DNA of 37,495 bases. It comes from an uncultured Lachnospiraceae bacterium. GTDB taxonomy: Bacteria > Bacillota > Clostridia > Lachnospirales > Lachnospiraceae. Positions 8,509 to 18,399 of this stretch are shown piece by piece; within the stretch, counting starts at the first letter, position 1; every line of letters starts with the position of its first letter. The stretch is from NCBI GenBank assembly GCA_947626795.1, contig CANQTH010000021.1, positions 1-37,495 of the forward strand. The letters run 5' to 3'. The notes below the pieces were generated by a model that searched no databases, was not told where the DNA came from, and worked only from the letters and a program-made list of their open reading frames with translations. The position numbers and the translations under genes were made by a program.

Positions 8509-9975
8509 ATGTTTGAGTCAATAGTGGAAATCATCGCGGATCATGCGAAACGGTCCCCGGACAAACTCTGCATGGCGGATAAGAACGGGGCGTACACGTA
8601 CGGCGAGGCCTGGGAACAGGCGCAGGCCGCGGCGCGCAGCCTGCGCGCGCGTGGCATCGGGAAGCGGGAGAGCGTAATGGTCGAATGCACGCAGGACACA
8701 GGATACCTGATCTGCAAACTGGCCTGCGAATTGGTCGGCGCGGTCTTTGCCCCGGTGGAGCATAGGGCGTCGGAAGGGCGCGTGGCGACGATCTTGTCCG
8801 ACACGGACGCGAAGGCGTTCTTCTGCGACACGAAGTACGACGTCCCGATCGGGACGGCGCAGACGGGCGACCTGCTAAAAGAAGGGCGGGACGCGCCGGA
8901 GGAGAGCTTCCAGTTCCCGAAGGCGGAAGAAACGGCGGAAATCTTATATACGACCGGGACGACCGGGGCCTCTAAAGGGATCGAGATCACGCATGGGAAC
9001 AACATCGCGCTCGCGGAGAACGTGAAGTATGGGACCGAGATGAAGGAGGGGAGCGTCGAGCTGATCCCGCTGCCGCTAAGCCATTCGCACGGGTTAAGGT
9101 GCTGCTACGCCAACTTCCTCAACGGGAGCGCGGTCGTCCTGACGGACGGCGTGTCCTGGGCGAAGCTGGTGTTCGAGCTGATCGGGAAATACAAGGTGAC
9201 GGCGATGGACGTGTCCCCGAGCGCGGTGATGGTGCTTTACCAGCTCGCGCGGAAGAAGCTTGCGGAGATCGCCCCCCAGATCGACTATATCCAGGTGGGG
9301 ACGGAGGCACTGCCGGAAAACGTCAAGGAGATCCTTTTGGAGAATTTCCCGGAGGCAAGGCTTTATAATTTCTACGGTTCCACGGAATCCGGGCGTACCT
9401 GCGCGCTGGACTTCAACAAGGACAGAGGCAGGGCCGGGTGCATCGGGAAGCCGACGAAGAACGCGACGTTCATCGTTACCGACGAGGACAGGAACCCGAT
9501 CGAGTCCTCTAAGGAGAACATGGGGCTGCTCGCGACGGCGGGCGCGATGAACATGAAAGGCTACTGGAAGCAGCCCGAGCTGACGGAAAAGATCATGCGC
9601 GGCGGCTATATCTATACAAACGACTTAGGCTACATCGACGAGGACGGCTACGTCTACACACTTGGGCGCAAGGACGACGTCATCAATTACAAGGGGATCA
9701 AGATCGCGCCGGATGAGATCGAAGAAAGCGTCCGCAAGTATGAGCAGATCGTGGACTGCGCCTGCGTCCCGAAGGCGGACAAGCTCTCCGGGCAGGTGCC
9801 GAAGCTCTTCGTCGTCGTGCGCGACAAGGAGAAGTTTGACAAAAAGGATCTGTTCGAATTCTTAAAGAGCCGGGTCGACGGGAACAAGATGCCGAAAGAG
9901 GTCGAGGTCATCGACGAGATCCCGCGCACCTATAACGGGAAGATCCACCGGATGAAGCTTGCAGAGCGCGCGTAA
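8509..9975 (+). CDS. Class I adenylate-forming enzyme (acyl/aryl-CoA or carrier-protein ligase)
   Basis: 488 residues of the ANL superfamily. The P-loop motif YTTGTTGASKG is near residue 148. NFYGSTESG is the A5 motif. YTNDLGYIDEDGYVYTLGRK contains the ADP-ribose-binding Asp and the hinge. A catalytic Lys sits near residue 478 in the C-terminal PRTYNGKIHRMK. All core motifs are present, so it should activate a carboxylate as acyl-AMP. It would then transfer the group to a thiol, either CoA or the pantetheine arm of the carrier encoded at 6064. Carboxylate specificity is not evident. The RBS GAAGGAGAG precedes ATG 8509. A hairpin-rich repeat begins exactly at its stop codon. Confidence 0.88.
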   Translation: MFESIVEIIADHAKRSPDKLCMADKNGAYTYGEAWEQAQAAARSLRARGIGKRESVMVECTQDTGYLICKLACELVGAVFAPVEHRASEGRVATILSDTDAKAFFCDTKYDVPIGTAQTGDLLKEGRDAPEESFQFPKAEETAEILYTTGTTGASKGIEITHGNNIALAENVKYGTEMKEGSVELIPLPLSHSHGLRCCYANFLNGSAVVLTDGVSWAKLVFELIGKYKVTAMDVSPSAVMVLYQLARKKLAEIAPQIDYIQVGTEALPENVKEILLENFPEARLYNFYGSTESGRTCALDFNKDRGRAGCIGKPTKNATFIVTDEDRNPIESSKENMGLLATAGAMNMKGYWKQPELTEKIMRGGYIYTNDLGYIDEDGYVYTLGRKDDVINYKGIKIAPDEIEESVRKYEQIVDCACVPKADKLSGQVPKLFVVVRDKEKFDKKDLFEFLKSRVDGNKMPKEVEVIDEIPRTYNGKIHRMKLAERA

Positions 9976-10114
9976 GGGTTTGGGTCAGGACTTTGCACTT
10001 GCTGCAAAGTCCGTAAGAACGCGTAAATCCTGCCGAGAGGGAATCCGCCCCCGCCGCAGGCGGTCCGGAATGGGCGGATTCCGCAACAGGGCAGCCGGAA
10101 GGCTGGACTGCTGC
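9972..10114 (-). repeat. Multi-hairpin intergenic element, copy 1 (inverted orientation, diverged)
   Basis: About 143 bp matching, as reverse complement, the 147-bp elements at 22529 and 22683. Conserved parts are the 10-bp-stem hairpin GGACTTTGCA-loop-TGCAAAGTCC at its left and the GTAA...CAGGA and AGCCG-AAGGCTG-ACTG ends. The central hairpin has been replaced by a GC-rich palindrome. It overlaps the ligase stop codon. Small ORFs predicted here (for example reading QDFALAAKSVR) also occur in the other copies and are artefacts of the repeat. Confidence 0.8.
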
Positions 10115-10148
10115 GCGCGTGAAGGTTTGGCTTGGGACGGAATAGGTA

Positions 10149-10177
10149 TGGACAAACCGGGGAAACAGTTATAGAAT
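10149..10177 (+). promoter_or_regulatory. Promoter for the ABC transporter (and perhaps nadBC)
   Basis: TGGACA (10149-10154) and TAGAAT (10172-10177) are separated by 17 bases; each hexamer is one base off consensus. It lies 33 bases upstream of the permease ATG. Confidence 0.6.
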
Positions 10178-10210
10178 AGAAACGGAAAATAAAAATAGGA
10201 GAATAGCGAG

Positions 10211-11017
10211 ATGGATGAAAAAAAGAGGCAGGCCCAGGCGCTGGCGGCGCGGGTTGTGTTTGTGATCGTGGTCTTATGCATTTGGGAATACGTTGCGAAA
10301 TCCGGGCTTATGGGCGAGAAATCCGAGCTGATCTTCCCGTCGCTTGAGTCGATCGGGAGCGCGTTTATCCGGAATTTTGTCGAAGGGTACGCGGGGATCT
10401 CCCTGTGGGCGTACATTGGGAATTCGATGCGGCTGCTGCTGGAGGGCCTGCTGATCGGGATCCTGCTGGCGTTTTTGCTGAGCGGGCTTTCCATGATAAG
10501 CAGGGTGTTTTACGATATCTGCAACCTGGTGATCTCGGTCTTCGACCTTTTGCCGGGCGTCGCGCTGCTTCCGGTCGTCATTATCATTTTTGGCGTGAAG
10601 CCGGGCGTCATCGTGTTCCTGGTCGTGCATGCCGTGTTGTGGCCGATGGCGCGGAATGTCCTGGACGGTTTTCTGGCGGTCCCGCGCATCTATATCGAAG
10701 GCGGCATGAATATCGGCCTGAACAACTTGTCGCTGCTGTTCGGCGTGTACCTCCCGGCGGCGACCTCGTATATTGTGTCCGGCTTGAAAGTCGGCTGGGC
10801 GAGGGCGTGGAGGGGTTTGATCAGCGCGGAGATGATCTTTGGCGTGGCCTCCTGTCCGGGCATCGGGCTGTTCATCAACCAGATGCGCACGAATATGAAC
10901 AATGCGGAAATGTACGCGACGCTGGTAGTTATCATTATCATTGGACTGATCGTGCAGTACGGCGTGCTTTCGCCGATTGAGAAATGCACAGTGAAAAAAT
11001 GGGGAATGTCAAGATGA
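10211..11017 (+). CDS. ABC transporter permease, NitT/TauT (SsuC-like) family
   Basis: 268 residues with about six membrane segments. The cytoplasmic EAA loop (about residues 155-205) has [26 protein letters not shown] and [11 protein letters not shown], as in SsuC/TauC/ThiX-type importers. It should form the membrane channel for the ATPase encoded next, with which it overlaps by four bases (ATGA). Importers of this family take up sulfonates, nitrate, thiamine precursors or similar small molecules through a periplasmic-type binding protein. No binding protein gene is present in this cluster, so the substrate cannot be assigned. The RBS AATAGGAGAA precedes ATG 10211. Confidence 0.88.
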   Translation: MDEKKRQAQALAARVVFVIVVLCIWEYVAKSGLMGEKSELIFPSLESIGSAFIRNFVEGYAGISLWAYIGNSMRLLLEGLLIGILLAFLLSGLSMISRVFYDICNLVISVFDLLPGVALLPVVIIIFGVKPGVIVFLVVHAVLWPMARNVLDGFLAVPRIYIEGGMNIGLNNLSLLFGVYLPAATSYIVSGLKVGWARAWRGLISAEMIFGVASCPGIGLFINQMRTNMNNAEMYATLVVIIIIGLIVQYGVLSPIEKCTVKKWGMSR

Positions 11018-11775
11018 CGAAGAATGAGAATTGTATTTTAGAGGTAAAGAACGTATCAAAGATTTTTGACGTCGGCACGGAACAGGAAAAAGGCGTTCTG
11101 CACGACGTGAGCTTAGAGCTTGAGCGGAGTGAATTCCTGTGCGTCTTAGGGCCTTCCGGATGCGGGAAGACGACCCTGCTGCGGTGCATCGCGGGATTTG
11201 AGGACTACGAGGGGAGCGTGCTTGTAAACGGCGCAGAGCGCAGGAAGCCCGGAACCGACCGGATCATGGTATTCCAAGATTTCAACCAGCTTTTCCCGTG
11301 GAAAACGGTGGAGAAGAACATCCAGTACCCGTTAAAGATCCAGGGGATCCGCGACAAGGCGGAGCTGAAGCGGCGGACGGAAGAGGCGCTCGCGATGGTG
11401 AAGCTCTCCGGGCAGGAAAAATACTATCCGTACCAGTTATCCGGCGGGATGAAGCAGCGCGTCGCGATCGCGAAGGCGCTGGCGCTCAAACCGAAGATCA
11501 TATTGATGGACGAGCCGTTCGCGGCGTTAGACGCGATGACGCGCAACGAGCTTCAGTCGGAGCTTCTGCGCATTTCCATGGAAGAGAAATGCACCGTGAT
11601 CTTCATCACGCACAACATCCAGGAAGCCATCGTGCTGGGGACGCGGATCATAGTCCTGGCGGAGGGCGGGAAGATCGTCGTGGACGAGAAGAACGCGATC
11701 CCAAGGCCGGTCACGCCGGCTTCCGAAGGATACGGGGCGACGTGGGAACGGCTGCATCGTGCGCTATACCAGTAA
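11014..11775 (+). CDS. ABC transporter ATP-binding protein, NitT/TauT (SsuB-like) family
   Basis: 253 residues. Walker [10 protein letters not shown] (46-54, Lys52), Q-loop in [12 protein letters not shown], signature LSGGMKQRV, Walker B ILMDEPF and the switch His in FITHNIQEA are all intact, so it should be an active ATPase. I start at ATG 11014, which overlaps the permease stop as ATGA. The in-frame ATGs at 10984 and 10999 would embed the start deep in the permease gene and have no better RBS. The permease partner is fixed by this coupling. The next genes are nadB and nadC, which makes an NAD- or cofactor-related substrate possible but unproven. Confidence 0.9.
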   Translation: MTKNENCILEVKNVSKIFDVGTEQEKGVLHDVSLELERSEFLCVLGPSGCGKTTLLRCIAGFEDYEGSVLVNGAERRKPGTDRIMVFQDFNQLFPWKTVEKNIQYPLKIQGIRDKAELKRRTEEALAMVKLSGQEKYYPYQLSGGMKQRVAIAKALALKPKIILMDEPFAALDAMTRNELQSELLRISMEEKCTVIFITHNIQEAIVLGTRIIVLAEGGKIVVDEKNAIPRPVTPASEGYGATWERLHRALYQ

Positions 11776-11784
11776 TGGTATAGC
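11763..11784 (+). other. Hairpin overlapping the ABC ATPase stop codon
   Basis: An 8-bp perfect inverted repeat, GCTATACC and GGTATAGC with a six-base loop, spans the TAA stop (11773-11775). It is followed by GTATTTTC, not a true U-tract. It could be a weak terminator or an mRNA 3'-end stabiliser. Confidence 0.5.
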
Positions 11785-11881
11785 GTATTTTCGGTAGTGG
11801 AGATCAGGATAAGGCAGTTGCGGAAGATGAGCGGCAAGGGAACATCGCATAGCGTATTTTCGGCAGTGGAAATCAGGATAA
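11781..11881. repeat. Direct duplication between the ABC ATPase gene and nadB
   Basis: A 32-base sequence beginning tagcgtattttcgg occurs at 11781-11812 and again at 11850-11881, 69 bases apart, with few differences. It fills most of the intergenic space before nadB. Confidence 0.85.
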
Positions 11882-11896
11882 AAGCAGGTGGGGGAT

Positions 11897-13219
11897 ATGG
11901 AAAAAGAGACAGAGGTTGTGATCGTAGGCACCGGGGCGGCGGGGCTTTTTTGCGCGTTGCAGCTCCCGGAGGATAAGAAGGTGACGGTCATCACGAAGGA
12001 CGAGGCCCAGAACAGCGACTCCTTCCTGGCGCAGGGCGGGATCTGCATGCTGCGGTCGAAGGACGACTACGACGCGTATTTTGAGGACACGATGCGGGCC
12101 GGGCACTATAAGAACAACCGGGATTCCGTGGAGCGGATGATCCTGGATTCCCCGCAGATCATAGGGCTTTTGCTCGGATACGGCGTAGAATTTGAGCGGC
12201 GGGACGGGGAATTGGCCTACACCCGGGAAGGGGGACATTCCCGGCCGAGGATCTTGTTCCACGAGGACGTCACGGGCCGGGAGATCACGGGGAAATTGTT
12301 AGAGCAGGTGAAAAAGCGGGGCAACGTCACGCTCTATGAGCATACGGAGATGGTGGACGTCCTCTGCGAGGGGAACGCCTGCCACGGGATCGTCGTCTGC
12401 CAGGAAGGGCGGGTACGCCCGATCTTCGCGGGCCATACCGTGCTTGCCTGCGGCGGGATCGGCGGCCTCTACCGCCATTCGACGAATTTTTCCCATCTGA
12501 CCGGGGACGGGGTCGCGGTCGCGCTGCGCCATGGGATCGCGCTAAAGGACGTGAATTTTGTCCAGATCCACCCGACGACCCTGTATTCGGAAAAGCCGGG
12601 CAGGCGGTTTTTGATCTCGGAATCCGTCCGGGGCGAGGGCGCGGTCTTATACAATGCGGCCGGGGAGCGTTTCGTGGACGAGCTGCTGCCGCGGGACGTC
12701 GTGACGGCGGCGATCCAGGAGCAGATGGAAAAGGACAAAAAGCCATATGTCTGGCTGTCAATGGAGCATATCCCGCGCGAAGATATCAGGGGGCATTTCC
12801 CCAATATCTGCCAAAAATGCATGGAAGAAGGGTACGACGTGTTCCGGGAATGGATCCCGGTCGTGCCGGGGCAGCATTATTTCATGGGCGGGATCCGGGC
12901 GGATCTGGATGGCCGGACGTCCATGGACAGGCTCTACGCCGTGGGGGAGACGGGCTGCAACGGCGTCCATGGGGCGAACCGCTTGGCCAGCAATTCCCTT
13001 TTAGAGAGCCTGGTGTTCGCGCGGCGCGCGGCCTGGGACATCGCGGCCGGGCAGGCGCCCCGGCTGCCGGAGGAGAAAAAAAAGGCCCTGTTCCGGCCGG
13101 AAGCGTATGAAGATATGGAAACGATGCGCATGGAGAACCACGATCTGGTGCGCGAGGAGATCAAAAGGAGGAAAAAAGAATATGGACAACAAGATCACGA
13201 TGCTCCTGCAGGCGGATGA
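11897..13219 (+). CDS. nadB: L-aspartate oxidase
   Basis: 440-residue FAD-dependent enzyme that oxidises L-aspartate to iminoaspartate, the first step of de novo NAD synthesis. The N-terminal dinucleotide-binding motif is VIVGTGAAGL. FLAQGGI follows, then the active-site region SESVRGEGA with Arg, HYFMGGI, and GANRLASNSLLE near the C-terminus. These set it apart from succinate dehydrogenase/fumarate reductase flavoproteins, as does the small size. It acts in the cytosol. ATG 11897 is preceded by AGGTGGGGG; a GTG at 11888 is in frame but has no RBS. It overlaps nadC by 38 bases. nadA (quinolinate synthase) is not in this window. Confidence 0.93.
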   Translation: MEKETEVVIVGTGAAGLFCALQLPEDKKVTVITKDEAQNSDSFLAQGGICMLRSKDDYDAYFEDTMRAGHYKNNRDSVERMILDSPQIIGLLLGYGVEFERRDGELAYTREGGHSRPRILFHEDVTGREITGKLLEQVKKRGNVTLYEHTEMVDVLCEGNACHGIVVCQEGRVRPIFAGHTVLACGGIGGLYRHSTNFSHLTGDGVAVALRHGIALKDVNFVQIHPTTLYSEKPGRRFLISESVRGEGAVLYNAAGERFVDELLPRDVVTAAIQEQMEKDKKPYVWLSMEHIPREDIRGHFPNICQKCMEEGYDVFREWIPVVPGQHYFMGGIRADLDGRTSMDRLYAVGETGCNGVHGANRLASNSLLESLVFARRAAWDIAAGQAPRLPEEKKKALFRPEAYEDMETMRMENHDLVREEIKRRKKEYGQQDHDAPAGG

Positions 13220-14039
13220 GCTGATCCTGCAGGCGCTTAGGGAGGACATTTCCAGCGAGGACGTCACGACGAACGCCGTGATGCCCGCGCCGAAGAAAGG
13301 GGAGGCGCAGCTGATCTGTAAGCAGGACGGCGTGCTGGCCGGGCTGTTTGTTTTCCGGCGCGTGTTCGAGCTTTTGGACGACGGGATCGACGTGCGGTTT
13401 TTCTTTTCCGACGGGGACGCCGTGAAAAAAGGCGATCTGATCGGGACGGTCGCCGGGGATATCCGCGCGATCCTTTCCGGAGAGCGGACGGCGCTGAATT
13501 ACCTGCAGCGCATGAGCGGAATCGCGACGTATACCAACTCGGTCGCGAAGCTCTTAGAGGGGAGCGGCGTGAAGCTTCTGGACACCAGGAAGACGACGCC
13601 CGGGATGCGCATTTTTGAGAAATACGCGGTCAAGGCGGGCGGCGGGCATAACCACAGGTACAACCTCTCCGACGGCGTCCTGCTTAAAGACAACCACATC
13701 GGGGCGGCAGGCGGCGTGAAGGAGGCCGTCCGGATGGCGAAGGATTACGCGCCCTTTGTGCGGAAGATCGAGGTGGAGTGCGAGACGCTCCCGATGGTAA
13801 AAGACGCCGTGGAGGCCGGAGCGGACATCATCATGTTAGACAACATGGGCGTGGACGAGATGAAGGAGGCCGTCGCGCTGATCGGCGGGCGCGCGCAGAT
13901 CGAATGTTCCGGGAATGTGACGAAGGAGAATATCGGGCATTACCTGTCGCTCGGCGTGGACTACATTTCCAGCGGCGCGCTGACGCATTCCGCGCCGATC
14001 CTGGACGTCTCGCTCAAAGGCCTGCACGCGGTCGGGTAG
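13182..14039 (+). CDS. nadC: Nicotinate-nucleotide pyrophosphorylase (carboxylating; quinolinate phosphoribosyltransferase)
   Basis: 285 residues. It makes nicotinate mononucleotide from quinolinate and PRPP. Motifs include ERTALNYLQRMSGIAT, the PRPP/quinolinate-binding LLDTRKTTPGMR and KAGGGHNHR, LLKDNHI, EVECETL and IMLDNM, all typical of NadC. The start at ATG 13182 is fixed by AAAAGGAGG nine bases upstream, inside the 3' end of nadB. The 38-base overlap suggests translational coupling. The region after it (14040-14089) is AT-rich and leads straight into the groES promoter. Confidence 0.95.
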   Translation: MDNKITMLLQADELILQALREDISSEDVTTNAVMPAPKKGEAQLICKQDGVLAGLFVFRRVFELLDDGIDVRFFFSDGDAVKKGDLIGTVAGDIRAILSGERTALNYLQRMSGIATYTNSVAKLLEGSGVKLLDTRKTTPGMRIFEKYAVKAGGGHNHRYNLSDGVLLKDNHIGAAGGVKEAVRMAKDYAPFVRKIEVECETLPMVKDAVEAGADIIMLDNMGVDEMKEAVALIGGRAQIECSGNVTKENIGHYLSLGVDYISSGALTHSAPILDVSLKGLHAVG

Positions 14040-14089
14040 AAGAGCGGGAATATAAAATATAAACTTTTTATAAAATGTGAAAATGGATA

Positions 14090-14118
14090 TTGACAAAGAA
14101 AATAATGAGTGCTAAATT
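14090..14118 (+). promoter_or_regulatory. Sigma-A promoter for groES-groEL
   Basis: TTGACA (14090-14095) and TAAATT (14113-14118) are separated by 17 bases. The -10 box overlaps a GAGTGCTAA half-site at 14107-14115, so repressor binding there would block polymerase. Confidence 0.75.
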
Positions 14119-14134
14119 ATCTTACATGAAGTCG

Positions 14135-14161
14135 TTAGCACTCATTTTTGGTGAGCGCTAA
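14135..14161 (+). promoter_or_regulatory. CIRCE operator (HrcA binding site)
   Basis: TTAGCACTC (14135-14143), nine bases, then GAGCGCTAA (14153-14161). This is the CIRCE inverted repeat with one mismatch in the right arm, placed between promoter and groES as usual. HrcA represses from this site at normal temperature. A further perfect half-site GAGTGCTAA lies at 14107-14115 in the promoter, giving an additional inside-out pairing with the left arm. Confidence 0.93.
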
Positions 14162-14194
14162 TAAGCCAAACAATCGCGAAAAGAAGATTGATAA

Positions 14195-14494
<300 letters not shown>

Positions 14495-14572
14495 GGACAG
14501 CTTAGCCGGGAGGCGGAACGGTTCTAAAGGGCAAGACAGGAAGCGGCGGAGCCTTGGAGCGAGGCCCGTTAG

Positions 14573-16328
<1,756 letters not shown>

Positions 16329-16408
16329 CAGGCTTTGGAACAGAAGACGCCTGTGAAAGCAGGCGCGGCTTCCGCGCCGGGACGCGCAGGCGTGCCTTGA
16401 ATAAGAAG

Positions 16409-16443
16409 CCCCGTGGGTTACGGAAAAACCCATGGGGTTTTTT
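16409..16443 (+). terminator. Rho-independent terminator of groESL
   Basis: The 11-bp stem CCCCGTGGGTT / AACCCATGGGG (one G-T pair) has a seven-base loop and is followed by TTTTTT. It lies about 180 bases after groEL, beyond the tandem repeats. Confidence 0.92.
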
Positions 16444-16510
16444 CTGCCCGCCAAAAACGCGGGGCGGATTGCCCTTTCCTTAAAAAAGTATAAAATTTTG
16501 GATATCGTTC

Positions 16511-16538
16511 TTGAAAAAAACGGGGAAAATGATACAAT
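16511..16538 (+). promoter_or_regulatory. Promoter for the GGDEF-EAL gene
   Basis: TTGAAA (16511-16516), 16 bases, TACAAT (16533-16538). The leader of about 75 bases to ATG 16621 shows no recognisable cyclic-di-GMP riboswitch. The remainder of the 395-base gap 16226-16620 is the groEL repeats and terminator. Confidence 0.65.
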
Positions 16539-16620
16539 GAAAAAAGAATGGAAGGGTGTGGATCTTTTTTATAGGCGGCGAGCCGCAGATTTTTGGGATA
16601 AGATATGAGGCGAAGAGGAT

Positions 16621-18300
16621 ATGGAACAAAGAGAGTTGTTTAACATAGCGGGCCGGGAAGAGTTTGAGTATATCATGCGGGTGTTCGGGGCGTGTACGGA
16701 TGATTACCTGTTCTTTTTTGACCTGGATGAGAATTATTACAGCATATCGGAGCGGGCGGCCGAGCGGTTCGATCTGCCGTCGAACCATTTTTACAACGCG
16801 GGAGAGGCGATCCGCAAGATCGTGCATCCGGAGGATTTCGAGGGCTTGAAGCGGGATATCCAGGAGCTGCGGGAAGGGAAGAAGACGCAGCACAACCTGG
16901 AATACCGCTGGGTGGACCGTCAGGGGAAGACCGTATGGATCAGTTGCCGCGGCGTGATCGCCACGGAGGGGTCCAGAGTCCTGATCGGGCGCGTGACGGA
17001 GATCGGGAGCAAGCGCAAGGCGGACAACATCACGGGGCTGTATGCCGAGCGGCGTCTGCAGTACGACTACCAGAATATCCAAAGCGAGGGCATTTACAAG
17101 CGCGGCACGCTTTTGCGCATCGGGATCGACAATTTCAAGGAAGTGAACGAGCGTTACGGGATGGACGTCGGGGACGACATCCTCAGACTGATCGCCAGGT
17201 GCTTAGAGAAAGTCAGCGGGGCGAACCGCTGCTACCGCTTAAGCGGGGACGAGTTTGCCGTGCTGATGATGGAGGACGACGTCCAGAAGGCGCGGAAGAT
17301 GTACCACAAGGTCCGCATCATGATCGAGCAGGACCGGAGGGCGGAAGGGTATCAGAATTTCTATACGATCTCCGCCGGGGTCGTAGGCTTCTCTTACCGG
17401 GAGCTGGAGTTCGAGCAGTTGTGCAATTTTTCGGAATTTTCCTTGGGCGAGGCGAAGAAGAACGGGAAGAACTGCTCTTATGTATTCAGCCAGGAAGATT
17501 ACGATTCCTATATGAAGAGCATTGACATCCAGGAGAAGCTGCGGCACGCAGTGAACCATGGGTTTGAGGGATTCGAGGTCTATTACCAGCCGATCGTGTC
17601 GGCGAAGACGGAGCGCATCGTCGGCGCGGAGGCGCTGCTGCGGTTTTCCTGCGAGGAATACGGGATGCTCTCGCCGGGCGTGTTCATCCCGATCTTAGAG
17701 GAGAGCGGGCTGATCATCCCAGTCGGCGAATGGGTGTACCAGACGGCGATCCAGCAGAGCCTCCAGTGGCAGAAGCTGATACCGGAATTCCGGATCAACA
17801 TCAACCTGTCCTTCATCCAGATCCGCAAGTCGGACGTCGTGAGCGGGATCATGTCCTCGATCGAAAAAGCGGGGATCGACCCCTGCACAGTCCTGTTTGA
17901 GTTTACGGAGAGCGGGCTGATCTCTTACGATGATTCCGTGCAGGAACTGTTGGACGTGCTGAACGAGAACCAGGTAAAGATCGCGCTGGATGATTTCGGG
18001 ACGGGATATTCTTCCCTCGCATATTTGCAGAACCTGCGGGTGAACCTCTTAAAGCTCGACCGGAGCTTCACGTCGAAAGCGGTGCGGAATGATTTCGACT
18101 ACAGCCTGGTGGGCTATATCGTGGAGATGGCGCACAGCATAGGCATGACGGTTTGCTTTGAGGGGATCGAGACGAGAGAGGAGCTTGAGAAGCTCTTGAA
18201 GCTCCATCCAGACTATATCCAGGGATTTTATTACGGCAGGCCCGTAAATAAAGAAAATTTCTACGAGCAGAACCTGACAAAATACAATAAGGTGTCCTGA
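16621..18300 (+). CDS. PAS-GGDEF-EAL cyclic-di-GMP signalling protein
   Basis: 559 residues, no membrane segment. The N-terminal PAS-like fold is about residues 18-128. The GGDEF domain (about 135-290) has the signature RLSGDEF near 207, where Ser replaces the first Gly. The EAL domain (about 310-550) has EALLRF near 337, the Asn of INLS, FEFTES, DDFGTGYSS near 457, KLD, EGIET near 514 and the Gln of YIQGFYYGRP. All EAL catalytic and metal ligands are present, so phosphodiesterase activity is likely. Cyclase activity is possible, since SGDEF variants can be active, but a regulatory GTP-binding role is an alternative. It has its own promoter, and its 3' end is duplicated downstream. Confidence 0.93.
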   Translation: MEQRELFNIAGREEFEYIMRVFGACTDDYLFFFDLDENYYSISERAAERFDLPSNHFYNAGEAIRKIVHPEDFEGLKRDIQELREGKKTQHNLEYRWVDRQGKTVWISCRGVIATEGSRVLIGRVTEIGSKRKADNITGLYAERRLQYDYQNIQSEGIYKRGTLLRIGIDNFKEVNERYGMDVGDDILRLIARCLEKVSGANRCYRLSGDEFAVLMMEDDVQKARKMYHKVRIMIEQDRRAEGYQNFYTISAGVVGFSYRELEFEQLCNFSEFSLGEAKKNGKNCSYVFSQEDYDSYMKSIDIQEKLRHAVNHGFEGFEVYYQPIVSAKTERIVGAEALLRFSCEEYGMLSPGVFIPILEESGLIIPVGEWVYQTAIQQSLQWQKLIPEFRININLSFIQIRKSDVVSGIMSSIEKAGIDPCTVLFEFTESGLISYDDSVQELLDVLNENQVKIALDDFGTGYSSLAYLQNLRVNLLKLDRSFTSKAVRNDFDYSLVGYIVEMAHSIGMTVCFEGIETREELEKLLKLHPDYIQGFYYGRPVNKENFYEQNLTKYNKVS

Positions 18301-18396
18301 ACTGCGCGCCTGGCAGGGGGCGCGGCGGCTTATCGTGACAAAATACAATAAGGCGTCCTGGCCCGCGCGCCTGGCAAGAGGCGCGGCGGCAGGCGG
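18275..18396 (+). repeat. 61-bp tandem duplication at the GGDEF-EAL gene end
   Basis: Units at 18275-18335 and 18336-18396 share tgacaaaatacaataagg, then gtcctg, then gcgcgcctggca and gcgcggcggc...cttat. The first unit contains the last codons and TGA stop of the GGDEF-EAL gene; the second fills the gap up to the HAD gene. Confidence 0.88.
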
Positions 18397-18399
18397 CTT

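Noticed and set aside
16443-16620. Cyclic-di-GMP riboswitch before the GGDEF-EAL gene
   Set aside because: The conserved core sequences of class I or II switches are not present in the leader.
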